Below the pieces are notes generated by a model. That model saw nothing but the letters and a program-made list of their open reading frames with translations. It did not search any database and was not told where the DNA came from. Positions 61,364 to 63,460 of a stretch of DNA of 64,000 nt are shown in pieces (the first letter of the stretch is position 1; every line of letters starts with the position of its first letter). Origin of the DNA: Rapana venosa (lineage: Eukaryota; Mollusca; Gastropoda; Neogastropoda; Muricidae); NCBI GenBank assembly GCA_028751875.1, contig CM054140.1, forward strand, positions 30,174,517 through 30,238,516, written 5' to 3'. The position numbers and the translations under genes were made by a program.

Positions 61364-62684
61364 ATCTAAATTTAACAGTCTGAATTATCACAACAATAAT
61401 AATAATGATAATAATATAATGAATTCATATTGCAGTACGTCTTGTAAAACCTTGTAAATCTAACAGACTGAGGTGACATCTAATCATTTCTTGGTGTGCA
61501 GAAGGGAAAGCATTCCAAGGCTGGAGGCTGGAACAGAGCAGAGTGCCGAGGACTGCGAGATGCTCAACAAGCTGGTCAACCACAGGGTCATGAGGTCGCT
61601 GTGTGAACCCGGAGATCCTGTGGGAGTGCTCTGTGCGCAGGTAGGGAGCCCCCCCCCCCAAAAAAAAACAAAAAAAAACCAACAACCCCAAACTAACCCT
61701 ACAACCTCCCCTTCCCCCTCCAACAAACCAGAAATAAAGGAAAACATGTTGAGACTAGTTAAAATATTCCTGGTATGAACATGAATATGTTGTATAATGG
61801 TAAGTATATTTTTGTTTAAATATTGTTTTGATATGAATTGTATAAATTCATTTTGAATGTCATTTTTTTATGTGCAGGTATTGTATATCGATGTTTTTTA
61901 ACTTAGCGGTTTGATGTTAATGATGTTGGTTGTTTTCTTTTTTTAAACATCATTTTCATAGAAGCAATAATTGTATAAATATGCAAAAAAAACCTAACTG
62001 ACATTTTAGTATTGAAGATTATATCAGAAGCTCATATTTTAATATTTAAATGTTTTTTTAAAAAAATGTGATTTTATCATGTGCTTGAATTGTGTCAGGA
62101 TGCTTAACTGAATCATTATCGATTCACAAGATGGTTTTATCTGATTTTGAAGAGCAAGCAGTAGTGTTTTTACGTGTTTTGTTTTTTGTTGGTATGTTGT
62201 TGCTGTAGCTTTGAAAAGGATAGTTTTGCTTTCAAGACATATTAAAACATCACGTTGACATTTACTCTGAAAAATAGCCTACAAATTCATGGCTGTAGCT
62301 TCACCATTTCTCCCTCCGTATGAAACAATCACCGGGAAAACCAGAAAACTATATTCATCTTTTCATCAAACCGCAACAACTTCTCATTCAACAGGAACAC
62401 AACACAATTACAGGGTGTATACTTTAAAGCCTTTCTTTTTCTCCCATACCTCGAAACAGTCCCTGGGAGAGCAGACGACGCAGATGACGCTGAACACCTT
62501 CCATTTCGCGGGGCGTGGAGAGATGAACGTGACCATGGGTTTGCCGCGCCTGCGCGAGCTGCTGATGACGGCCAGCGCGGCCATCCAGACCCCCTGCATG
62601 GACGTGCCTGTGCTGGACACCCCGCAGGCTGCACAGGCCGCCAGGACACTGCAGCTTCAGCTGAACCAGGTCTTCCTCCGCGAT
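19615..62684 (+). CDS. POLR1A: RNA polymerase I largest subunit (RPA1/RPA190), 25 coding exons visible, 3' end outside window
   Basis: POLR1A forms, with POLR1B, the catalytic centre of RNA polymerase I, which makes the large pre-rRNA in the nucleolus. Landmarks in order are: MYSAEE-like N-terminus ([19 protein letters not shown]); zinc site C65-x2-C68-x6-C75-x2-H78; second zinc pair C105/C108 with C210/C213; [16 protein letters not shown]; the lid/rudder region KHMMGKR-like ([15 protein letters not shown]); [14 protein letters not shown]; the catalytic loop NADFDGD (N588, metal-binding D590, D592, D594); [23 protein letters not shown]; bridge helix ([20 protein letters not shown]); trigger loop [17 protein letters not shown] with H1244. 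Pol I rather than II or III is shown by [10 protein letters not shown] and the absence of Pol II/III-specific stretches. About 1,304 codons are present against about 1,720 in human, so the jaw and C-terminal part lies beyond 64000. Phases fit at every junction except into exon 25. Confidence 0.97.
19800..19887. repeat. (TCTA)n microsatellite
   Basis: About 21 tetranucleotide units starting 16 bp after the exon 2 donor. Confidence 0.95.
20162..20253. repeat. 46-bp tandem duplication
   Basis: Two near-perfect copies starting gatcacattttcaaaagtga. Confidence 0.9.
20504..20631 (+). CDS. POLR1A: POLR1A coding exon (residues 57-99, first zinc site)
   Basis: Encodes C-P-T-C, C-P-G-H and the [16 protein letters not shown] segment, the clamp-core zinc site shared by all nuclear polymerase largest subunits. 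Confidence 0.95.
20671..21010. repeat. tandem duplication, period about 193 bp
   Basis: gcttgtgtgatgtttgatta starts at 20671 and again at 20864; both are followed by gtgctaatgtatgcatgtgt. TG-rich intervening sequence. Confidence 0.8.
21060..21168 (+). mobile_element. L2/CR1-like LINE 3' end
   Basis: Carries the tail gcaagatatagcgctatata followed by aattccatttatt and (ATT)n. The same tail follows the reverse-transcriptase copy at 57053-58686. Confidence 0.75.
21427..21499. repeat. (TA)n microsatellite
   Basis: About 36 TA units. Confidence 0.95.
21632..21722 (-). mobile_element. SINE tail A fragment
   Basis: Reverse-strand tail A: plus strand shows ccaacggtgatatt, ccgtttttgcccatc and ccacattccaacttcaggga. 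Confidence 0.75.
21903..22131 (+). CDS. POLR1A: POLR1A coding exon (residues 100-176)
   Basis: Encodes [12 protein letters not shown], one half of the second zinc site, then the clamp region. Donor CAAG|GTGTGT. Confidence 0.93.
22864..22930 (-). mobile_element. LINE 3' tail with (TTGAC)n
   Basis: On the minus strand: gggatgattaaagtgttttt followed by repeated TTGAC. This form is typical of 3' ends of CR1/L2-type LINEs. Confidence 0.5.
23015..23222 (+). CDS. POLR1A: POLR1A coding exon (residues 176-245)
   Basis: Contains [10 protein letters not shown], the second half of the zinc site, as in Pol I. The lysine-rich end GKKG is split by the donor GG|GTGAGT. Confidence 0.93.
23243..23345 (+). 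mobile_element. SINE tail A fragment
   Basis: ccctgaagtcagaatgtggc, then atatcaccattggtgaacct and cagagctctatttaag. Confidence 0.8.
24650..25072 (+). mobile_element. SINE type A, full length
   Basis: Head: tRNA-like A box tagcaggatggttaagacg and B box gaggttctaggtttgattct. The body follows (aatcaaactgaatgtcaaag), then the central block (gcagaacatcttgcgcacat, gaagagtaggccattgtgtg) and tail A (cccgaagtcagaatgtggct ... ggagctctagctgagg). This copy defines the type A order. Confidence 0.85.
25167..25428 (+). CDS. POLR1A: POLR1A coding exon (residues 246-332)
   Basis: The acceptor acacag at 25161-25166 keeps the frame; the cag four bases later does not. It encodes a variable acidic start, then the segment ending [15 protein letters not shown]. 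Confidence 0.93.
25440..25960. repeat. TG-rich low-complexity tract in POLR1A intron 6
   Basis: About 500 bp of GTGTGG/GTGTTT units beginning just after the exon 6 donor. Confidence 0.9.
26125..26212 (+). mobile_element. L2/CR1-like LINE 3' end
   Basis: Tail gcaagatatagcgctatata then agttccatttatt and (ATT)n. Confidence 0.75.
26255..26371. repeat. (TC)n then (TA)n just upstream of exon 7
   Basis: About 85 bp of CT/GTCT units followed by 14 TA units. The tract ends 42 bp before the exon 7 acceptor and may serve as its pyrimidine tract. Confidence 0.9.
26414..26545 (+). CDS. POLR1A: POLR1A coding exon (residues 333-376)
   Basis: Encodes [14 protein letters not shown], matching V-S-x-L-G-D-x-x-F-x-N-x-Q-T. 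Symmetric phase 0 exon. Confidence 0.92.
26915..27212. mobile_element. two SINE tail A ends facing each other around a (CG/CA)n array
   Basis: Left end in + orientation (ggtgagcttcggagctctag), right end in - orientation (ctagagctccgaagctcgcc), separated by about 200 bp of CGCA/CACA repeats. The ends form an inverted repeat of around 27 bp. Confidence 0.8.
27232..27372. repeat. (CA)n microsatellite
   Basis: CA run with GCACG interruptions, followed by (CT)n. Confidence 0.9.
27652..27767 (+). mobile_element. SINE tail A
   Basis: atgcggctaccttaacggtg, then aatatcacctttggtgaacc and cagagctct. Confidence 0.8.
27828..27930 (-). mobile_element. SINE tail A
   Basis: Plus strand: ttggctagagctctgaagtt, caatggtgagatt, gcgttccaactttgggga. 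It forms an inverted pair with the copy at 27652-27767. Confidence 0.8.
28061..28084. repeat. poly-C run
   Basis: About 24 C, followed by CCCTCCCACACACA. Confidence 0.9.
28105..28448 (-). mobile_element. SINE type A, immediately upstream of POLR1A exon 8
   Basis: Minus strand: tRNA head (ggcaggatggttaagacctt; ggttctaggtttgattccca), type A body, central block and the start of tail A. The tRNA head lies nearest the exon, about 40 bp from the acceptor at 28488. Confidence 0.85.
28489..28623 (+). CDS. POLR1A: POLR1A coding exon (residues 377-421)
   Basis: Encodes [20 protein letters not shown], like the human W-x-R-L-Q-S-H-V-N segment. It lies about 40 bp after a type A SINE. Confidence 0.93.
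29363..29583 (+). CDS. POLR1A: POLR1A coding exon (residues 422-495)
   Basis: Encodes [50 protein letters not shown] and VTPWNV, among the most conserved stretches of the subunit. Confidence 0.97.
29821..29860. repeat. (GT)n microsatellite
   Basis: About 20 GT units in intron 9. Confidence 0.9.
30097..30229 (+). CDS. POLR1A: POLR1A coding exon (residues 495-539)
   Basis: Encodes [15 protein letters not shown] and [12 protein letters not shown], matching the human order G-A-S-M-V-x-x-E-D-G-S and Q-R-E-A-V-A-K-Q-L-L-T-P. Confidence 0.95.
30285..30350 (-). repeat. fragment of inverted-end repeat family
   Basis: tagaggccatatcaggactg matches the reverse complement of cctgatatggcctctgtggt inside the element at 33768-34565. 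Confidence 0.65.
31390..31473 (+). CDS. POLR1A: POLR1A coding exon (residues 540-567)
   Basis: Encodes [20 protein letters not shown] and RPSIQAHK, the active-centre segment before the catalytic loop. Confidence 0.97.
31775..31868 (+). mobile_element. SINE tail A fragment
   Basis: aaaacggtcgcatacacaaa, atctcacctttggtgaatct, cagagctctagctgag. Confidence 0.8.
31993..32403 (-). mobile_element. SINE type A, full length
   Basis: Minus strand: tRNA head with B box gttctgggttcgattgcc, type A body, central block (plus strand ggtttatagtctcatccgaa), and tail A with the ggctagagctccgaggttc end. Confidence 0.85.
32450..32770 (+). mobile_element. L2/CR1-like LINE 3' end
   Basis: The end of the coding region (aaatccagcctcaaaacata) and the 3' UTR match the LINE copy near 58.4 kb. 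Tail agcgctatataaattcc and (ATT)n. Confidence 0.75.
32806..32886 (-). mobile_element. SINE tail B fragment
   Basis: Plus strand ttatatcgaggataatagaa through agtccccgtgtgtatgcagt. It is followed directly by an (ATC/ATT)n tract to 32985. Confidence 0.85.
32888..32985. repeat. (ATT/ATC)n microsatellite next to exon 12
   Basis: Runs to within six bases of the acceptor before the catalytic-loop exon. Confidence 0.9.
32992..33130 (+). CDS. POLR1A: POLR1A coding exon with NADFDGD catalytic loop (residues 568-614)
   Basis: Encodes [20 protein letters not shown]. The three Asp of DFDGD bind the catalytic Mg2+. A (ATT/ATC)n tract runs to within a few bases of the acceptor. Confidence 0.98.
33397..33755 (+). 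repeat. inverted-end repeat family, copy 1 (partial)
   Basis: Starts ccccagcttaacaccctggg and follows the same order as the copy at 33768, ending in tagcctggaccaatgatgat. It lacks a complete right end. Confidence 0.65.
33768..34565 (+). mobile_element. element with about 78-bp inverted ends, copy 2, interrupted by a LINE fragment
   Basis: The left end (ttccccagcttaacactctg, gtcacccagaatgtgc, gactcactcatcatccca) reappears inverted at 34488-34565 (gatgatgagcgagtcagagt, attctgggtgaccca, gttgagctgggaaac). I see no transposase, which fits a non-autonomous DNA transposon or MITE. Confidence 0.6.
33972..34258 (+). mobile_element. RTE/jockey-like LINE 3' fragment inside the inverted-end element
   Basis: Encodes [20 protein letters not shown] and [19 protein letters not shown], the C-terminal region of a LINE ORF2, and ends (GAA)n. 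It is flanked by gtaggctgttg (33961) and gtaggttgttg (34259), an 11-bp target-site duplication with one change. Confidence 0.8.
34632..34746 (+). CDS. POLR1A: POLR1A coding exon (residues 614-652)
   Basis: Acceptor ctgttgcag at 34631 gives [20 protein letters not shown] in frame, matching human [20 protein letters not shown]. An upstream tag at 34546 would break the frame. The donor is CTACAGAAG|GTGAGG. Confidence 0.94.
34735..35155. repeat. tandem copies of exon 13 end plus donor, spaced by (GT)n
   Basis: The real junction (GCTACAGAAG|GTGAGGAAGC) is followed by copies with GT at 34847, 35024 and 35132. Each copy is followed by the same gttgctgtggg and (GT)n. Confidence 0.85.
34894..34975 (-). 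mobile_element. LINE 3' tail with (GATT)n
   Basis: Minus strand: ggcctgcaaaagctgaataa, atgtgattgattgattg. A closely matching copy is at 47912-48060. Confidence 0.6.
35355..35448 (-). mobile_element. SINE tail B fragment
   Basis: ttatatcgaggataatggaa through cccgtgtgtatgcggtttt. Confidence 0.85.
35788..36015 (-). mobile_element. SINE type B partial, 32 bp upstream of exon 14
   Basis: Plus strand shows tail B (tatcgaggataatggaataa), then the central block up to ggacttagctgtagagtca. No tRNA head. Confidence 0.85.
36048..36156 (+). CDS. POLR1A: POLR1A coding exon (residues 653-688)
   Basis: Encodes [11 protein letters not shown] and [13 protein letters not shown], matching S-I-L-K-P-x-P-L-W-T-G-K-Q. 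It lies 32 bp after a SINE fragment. Confidence 0.95.
36157..36645. repeat. TG-rich tract starting at the exon 14 donor
   Basis: About 490 bp of GTGTGT, GTATTT and GTATGT units that starts in the donor itself (CAG|GTATGTGTGTG). Confidence 0.9.
36955..37024. repeat. (TA)n microsatellite
   Basis: TA runs with TATC interruptions. Confidence 0.9.
37165..38690. repeat. 40/48-bp minisatellite, about 35 units
   Basis: Units of 48 bp and 40 bp alternate, built on agcatggcacagaacaacat and agcatgtcacaacacatcac. The two 20-mers are related to each other. A degenerate CACAC/CACCA tract follows to 38885. The 48-bp units keep all frames open, giving spurious MAQNN-type ORFs. Confidence 0.95.
38979..39104. 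repeat. (TG)n tract forming the exon 15 3' splice-site region
   Basis: More than 55 TG units with few breaks, ending one base before gtcag|GTG. Confidence 0.95.
39106..39189 (+). CDS. POLR1A: POLR1A coding exon (residues 689-716)
   Basis: Encodes [20 protein letters not shown]. The 3' splice site is preceded by more than 100 bp of (TG)n with no ordinary pyrimidine tract. Symmetric 84-nt exon. Confidence 0.94.
39235..39425 (-). mobile_element. SINE tail B fragment with repeated start
   Basis: ttcatttcgaggattttatg, then two more ttcaaggat starts, then ataatggaataagctctcat and the rest of tail B. Confidence 0.7.
39584..40060 (-). mobile_element. SINE type A with internal G-rich expansion
   Basis: Plus strand: tail A (tccttggataggactccaag), central block (aacgtgtgcgcaagatgttc), about 100 bp of (GGGGTGAGGGGAGG)n at 39828-39926, then the type A body and head (gaatcaaacccagaatctga). 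Confidence 0.75.
40125..40221. repeat. (GA)n tract
   Basis: GAGAGA with GGA interruptions. Confidence 0.9.
40250..40740 (+). mobile_element. SINE with type B head and tail A
   Basis: Head tggcctagtggttagagtgt and body ttacatcagtactgacttca belong to type B. The central block is partly duplicated (gccattgcatgccagtagga), and the end is tail A (gaagttggaatgcggctacc). Confidence 0.7.
40908..41130. repeat. TG/CG-rich tract before exon 16
   Basis: GTGTGTGCGTGCGTG-type repeat ending about 8 bp before the acceptor. Confidence 0.9.
41139..41312 (+). CDS. POLR1A: POLR1A coding exon (residues 717-774)
   Basis: Encodes [20 protein letters not shown] and GLVHYVYE, equivalent to ELLCGVLDKAxYGSSAYGLVHCCYE. 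Its last bases plus donor (GTATGAG|GTAATGA) recur in the array that follows. Confidence 0.95.
41302..42600. repeat. minisatellite carrying the exon 16 donor, about 20 units
   Basis: Units of 50-59 bp: gtgatctgtgcgtgaaagat, then tgtttctgtgtatgaggtaa, then tgatgatcgtg. The first unit overlaps the last bases of exon 16 and its donor. Confidence 0.93.
42770..43951. repeat. 56-bp minisatellite ending in the exon 17 acceptor, about 21 units
   Basis: Unit: gtgttgaacagttaatctct, gctttctttactgtgtgaat, gatggacagtggtgtg. The last unit reads gtggtgttgggcag and is the real acceptor. Confidence 0.93.
43952..44068 (+). CDS. POLR1A: POLR1A coding exon (residues 775-813)
   Basis: Encodes [20 protein letters not shown] and [15 protein letters not shown], matching I-Y-G-G-E-T-S-G-K-V-L-T-C-L-x-R-L-F-T and R-G-F-T-L-G-V-E-D. 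Its acceptor is the last unit of a 56-bp array. Confidence 0.96.
44080..44570. repeat. purine-rich minisatellite (gagatgtaggg)n
   Basis: Begins about 12 bp after the exon 17 donor; units of gagatgtaggggg and gagaggagagatgtag. Confidence 0.9.
45060..46575. repeat. about 56-bp minisatellite, about 26 units
   Basis: Unit: aagtacatccacattttcac, aaagacaaatacacacatta, attcaagtaaggtgac. The right end (46940-46980) is cut off by a SINE insertion. Confidence 0.95.
46574..46935 (+). mobile_element. SINE type B, full length, inserted in the minisatellite
   Basis: Best-preserved type B copy. A box tagcctagtggttagaacat, B box cccgggttcgatttct, body ctggagttaacatcagtgcc, central block, and tail B ending in ataaaagaataaaatgaata. 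The array resumes at 46940, with aagtaa on both sides. Confidence 0.92.
46981..47060. repeat. (CA)n microsatellite
   Basis: About 38 CA units. Confidence 0.95.
47189..47415 (+). CDS. POLR1A: POLR1A coding exon (residues 814-889)
   Basis: Lys/Glu-rich, poorly conserved linker in the funnel region ending FAIQDRIAE. Acceptor gatgattag, donor GA|GTAAGT. High GC (around 60%) compared with the introns. Confidence 0.9.
47587..47785 (-). mobile_element. LINE ORF2 C-terminal fragment with (GATA)n tail
   Basis: Minus strand encodes [20 protein letters not shown] and [17 protein letters not shown], typical of the C-terminal region of some non-LTR retrotransposons. It ends at TAGATAGATA, the plus-strand (TATC)n at 47598. 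Confidence 0.75.
47912..48060 (-). mobile_element. LINE 3' tail with (GATT)n
   Basis: Same family as 34894-34975, with nine ATTG-type units. Confidence 0.6.
48215..48310 (-). mobile_element. SINE tail A fragment
   Basis: ccttggttagagctccaaag through gccgcattccaacttcagg. Confidence 0.75.
48480..48812 (+). mobile_element. RTE/jockey-like LINE 3' fragment with 18-bp target-site duplication
   Basis: Encodes [14 protein letters not shown] and [20 protein letters not shown], then a frameshifted end, and finishes gaagaagaag. It is flanked by identical gatttgggaatttttcct at 48461 and 48813. Same family as 33972-34258. Confidence 0.9.
49065..49149 (+). CDS. POLR1A: POLR1A coding exon (residues 889-917)
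   Basis: Encodes [19 protein letters not shown]. The donor is the weaker ACA|GTCAGT, and a TTCTCTGTTGTC minisatellite begins about 15 bp later. Confidence 0.95.
49165..49335. repeat. (TTCTGTTGTC)n-type minisatellite after exon 19 donor
   Basis: Units of ttctctgttgtctgttctgt in a pyrimidine-rich array. Confidence 0.9.
49345..49475 (+). repeat. dispersed repeat family E, copy 1
   Basis: cagctggtgctgattatagc, aggagctgaccacactttgg, acttggggaaaaggaagg. The same order is at 63340-63460. Confidence 0.7.
49540..49750. repeat. 52-60-bp tandem repeat, 4 units
   Basis: Unit ttttccctgagagctttgct, gtgccaaagacaaggacaac. Confidence 0.9.
49785..49880. repeat. (ATGT)n / (ATGC)n microsatellite
   Basis: Tetranucleotide runs in intron 19. 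Confidence 0.9.
50297..50462 (+). mobile_element. SINE type B, 3' half
   Basis: gagtaggctattgtgtgcct, gggaacggatgacaaaatgt, then tail B. Confidence 0.8.
50618..50710 (-). mobile_element. probable LINE 3' tail remnant
   Basis: Minus strand aattccatacattatcattt resembles the tail at 32725. Weak. Confidence 0.35.
50889..51089 (+). CDS. POLR1A: POLR1A coding exon (residues 918-984)
   Basis: Encodes [20 protein letters not shown] and [20 protein letters not shown], then MAGRE, all near-identical to the family. Confidence 0.98.
51115..51490 (-). repeat. dispersed family D, copy 2, with a 95-bp internal tandem repeat
   Basis: Three units start at 51141, 51236 and 51331 (ataaatagcatccccac ... gtgctaggaatttcctcttt ... 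ttcttgttctttttcttcct), in reverse orientation to 19267-19475. Confidence 0.75.
51588..51740. repeat. (TTC)n tract
   Basis: Long CTT/TTC run giving artefactual poly-Lys or poly-Phe frames. Confidence 0.95.
52160..52492 (-). mobile_element. chimeric SINE: type A head, central block, tail B
   Basis: Minus strand starts with the type A tRNA head (ggcaggatggttaagatgtt; gttctgggttcgattcccag) and ends with tail B (plus strand ccgaggataatggaataagc at 52173). Confidence 0.85.
52635..53450. repeat. about 97-bp minisatellite running into the exon 21 acceptor, 8-9 units
   Basis: Unit: agatatcctcagtgggttga, tagctaacagtgcgttgtgt, gttcatgcttattcattgac, cttccatccaaattatttgt. Confidence 0.93.
53459..53587 (+). 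CDS. POLR1A: POLR1A coding exon with bridge helix (residues 985-1027)
   Basis: Encodes [20 protein letters not shown], the bridge helix, which moves during nucleotide addition, then [12 protein letters not shown]. The acceptor follows an approximately 97-bp tandem array. Confidence 0.98.
53595..53935. repeat. G-homopolymer and TG-rich tract
   Basis: Several G runs (53607-53620, 53637-53655, 53743-53754, 53823-53834, 53861-53871) with gtgtgtgagttg spacers. Runs this long are assembly-sensitive. Confidence 0.8.
53945..54205 (+). mobile_element. 5S-rRNA-derived element (SINE3-like)
   Basis: ccaagttaagcagcgtcgag and agttggatgggtgaccg align with the internal control region of 5S rRNA (A box, intermediate element and C box in the right order and spacing). 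It is followed by a conserved-looking cccagctgtaaatgggtacc and about 140 bp of other sequence. It is not a functional 5S gene, since the 5' third is missing. Confidence 0.75.
54500..54742. repeat. TG-rich tract before exon 22
   Basis: GTGTGT/GCATGC repeats up to the acceptor (gtgtgcacag). Confidence 0.85.
54744..54893 (+). CDS. POLR1A: POLR1A coding exon (residues 1028-1077)
   Basis: Encodes [16 protein letters not shown], as in F-L-Y-G-E-D-G-L-D, then a Lys-rich end. It follows about 250 bp of TG-rich sequence. Confidence 0.95.
54903..55470 (+). mobile_element. SINE type C with tail A, split by a LINE 3' end
   Basis: tRNA-like start (gagctgagtggttaagaccc, gcgtttgaatctcggtgg), then the LINE tail at 55027-55212, then the type C body (caacttcaagtgcagacctg, gtcagtgtttggtgggttag, aacatacccagcgtacatcc) and tail A. 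Confidence 0.75.
55027..55212 (+). mobile_element. L2/CR1-like LINE 3' end inserted in the type C SINE
   Basis: tttcatagatttggtctgca to gcaagatatagcgctatata and (ATT)n; it matches 59745-59927 closely. Confidence 0.8.
55793..56177. repeat. 43-bp minisatellite running into the exon 23 acceptor, about 9 units
   Basis: Unit: gtgaatagtgggatatactt, gtacattatgtttttgtgtc, aag. The last unit ends tgtgtccag|ATCAAGAAGTGGG. Confidence 0.95.
56178..56368 (+). CDS. POLR1A: POLR1A coding exon (residues 1078-1141)
   Basis: Starts [20 protein letters not shown], like human [20 protein letters not shown]. The first bases of the exon resemble the unit of the 43-bp array before it. Confidence 0.92.
56727..56830 (+). 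mobile_element. SINE tail A
   Basis: ccctgaaggtggaatgcagc, aatctcaccattggtgaact, ggagctctagccaagg. Confidence 0.85.
57053..58686 (+). mobile_element. L2/CR1-like LINE, 5'-truncated, reverse transcriptase with a frameshift
   Basis: Non-LTR retrotransposons copy themselves by target-primed reverse transcription. The frame from about 57060 reads [20 protein letters not shown] and [18 protein letters not shown] single-base frameshift near 57350 then moves the rest into the frame of the long ORF (to 58405): [27 protein letters not shown] (catalytic YADD), then [13 protein letters not shown], the C-terminal [13 protein letters not shown] region and [20 protein letters not shown]. The 3' UTR ends in the palindromic tatagcgctatg and (ATT)n. 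No endonuclease domain, so it is dead. Clade from general resemblance. Confidence 0.9.
58491..58553. repeat. (GT/GC)n tract in the LINE 3' UTR
   Basis: gtgtgtgcgcgtgcgcgcgt, alternating purine-pyrimidine. Confidence 0.9.
58891..59272 (-). mobile_element. jockey-like LINE ORF2 C-terminal fragment
   Basis: Minus strand encodes [20 protein letters not shown] and [17 protein letters not shown], the RNase-H-distal zinc-knuckle-like end of jockey/I-type elements. It ends aacgcaaagaagaaagaa. agtgtagatgct is present on both sides (58879, 59273). Confidence 0.85.
59436..59927 (+). mobile_element. L2/CR1-like LINE 3' end
   Basis: Encodes [20 protein letters not shown] and [20 protein letters not shown], then the same 3' UTR and tail as 57053-58686. 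A second, independent insertion of the family. Confidence 0.88.
60277..60403 (+). CDS. POLR1A: POLR1A coding exon (residues 1141-1183)
   Basis: Encodes [18 protein letters not shown], like the human C-P-D-P-S-L-S-V-W-R-P-D segment. Phase 2 in, phase 0 out at GAG|GTGAGC. Confidence 0.9.
60404..61501 (+). other. POLR1A intron 24
   Basis: Contains (GTT)n near 60450, unique sequence and a (CA)n tract at 61298-61362. A micro-exon of 3n+2 bases may hide here to correct the phase into exon 25; I could not identify it firmly. Confidence 0.5.
61298..61362. repeat. (CA)n microsatellite
   Basis: About 32 CA units. Confidence 0.95.
61502..61640 (+). CDS. POLR1A: POLR1A coding exon (residues about 1184-1229), phase problem at its 5' end
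   Basis: The correct frame reads [19 protein letters not shown] and ends [16 protein letters not shown], matching RSLCEPGEAVGLLAAQ. The clear acceptor (ttggtgtgcag) puts one extra base before this frame, but exon 24 ends in phase 0. An unseen micro-exon, a weak internal acceptor or a sequence error is needed; see findings. Confidence 0.85.
61641..62459 (+). other. POLR1A intron 25
   Basis: AT-rich, unique. I see no repeat or gene in it. Confidence 0.6.
62460..62684 (+). CDS. POLR1A: POLR1A coding exon with trigger loop (residues about 1230-1304)
   Basis: Encodes SLGEQTTQ, then [32 protein letters not shown] and VPVLDT. The trigger-loop His is conserved. The normally invariant Pro of SxGEP is Gln. 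Later exons lie outside the window. Confidence 0.95.
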
Positions 62685-62759
62685 GTGAGTGGGGCCGAGC
62701 CGCTGTCTCTGTGTGTGTGTGTGTGTGTGAGTGTGTGGAGAACTTTTTTGTTGTTGATT

Positions 62760-63237
62760 CTTTGCTTTTATATCGAGGATAATGGAATAAGAACTTGTGT
62801 GCTTTTTTTGCATCTAGTCCCCGTGTATATGTAGTTTTGTAAATGTTGTCATCCGTTCCCACCGGCACACAATGGCCTACTCTTACAAAAAGCAGAACAG
62901 GATGTAACGTGTGCGCAAGATGTTCTCTGTGTGGCCTACTCTTCTGAACACACGGGGACTGGATGTAAAAAAGCACATGAGTGCTTATTCCATTATCCTC
63001 GATATAAAAGAAAAAAAAGAAATTTAAAAAAGTGGAACAGGTTTTAACGTGTGCACAAGACGTTCTGCATGCGTTCGCACACGGGACCTCGGTTTATAGT
63101 CTCATCCGAAGGACTTTTGGGGGAGAGTGGAGTCGGCACTGATGTTAACTCCAGGGGAAAATATTCCCCTTGAACGGGAATCGAACCTGGGTCGTCAGAT
63201 AGCGAGCGCAATGTTCTAACCACTAGGCTATCCTGTT
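62760..63237 (-). mobile_element. nested SINE type B copies in intron 26
   Basis: A minus-strand tail B and central block (62762-62943) is followed by a plus-strand tail B with A-rich end (62949-63020). Then comes minus-strand central block, body and tRNA head (63025-63237; plus strand gggaatcgaacctgggtcg and ctaaccactaggctatcc). Confidence 0.85.
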
Positions 63238-63339
63238 TTTTTGTTGGAGAATAAACTGTGTTTTGGTGATCTTGCTGGATGTTTTTTTAGGGCCAGAAAC
63301 TTTGGTGGTTTTGTACAGTAGTAGTACGCAGCTGTCAGT

Positions 63340-63460
63340 TTCAACCCACTTTCAGATACTCTCAGCTGCTATCCAGCCCAGTCCAGCTGGTGCAAATGAT
63401 AGCAGGAACTGACCGCACTTGGACTTGGTAAAAGGAAGGGGTGTGCTGATTTTAGAACCG
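63340..63460 (+). repeat. dispersed repeat family E, copy 2
   Basis: cagctggtgcaaatgatagc, aggaactgaccgcacttgga, cttggtaaaaggaagggg. Confidence 0.7.
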
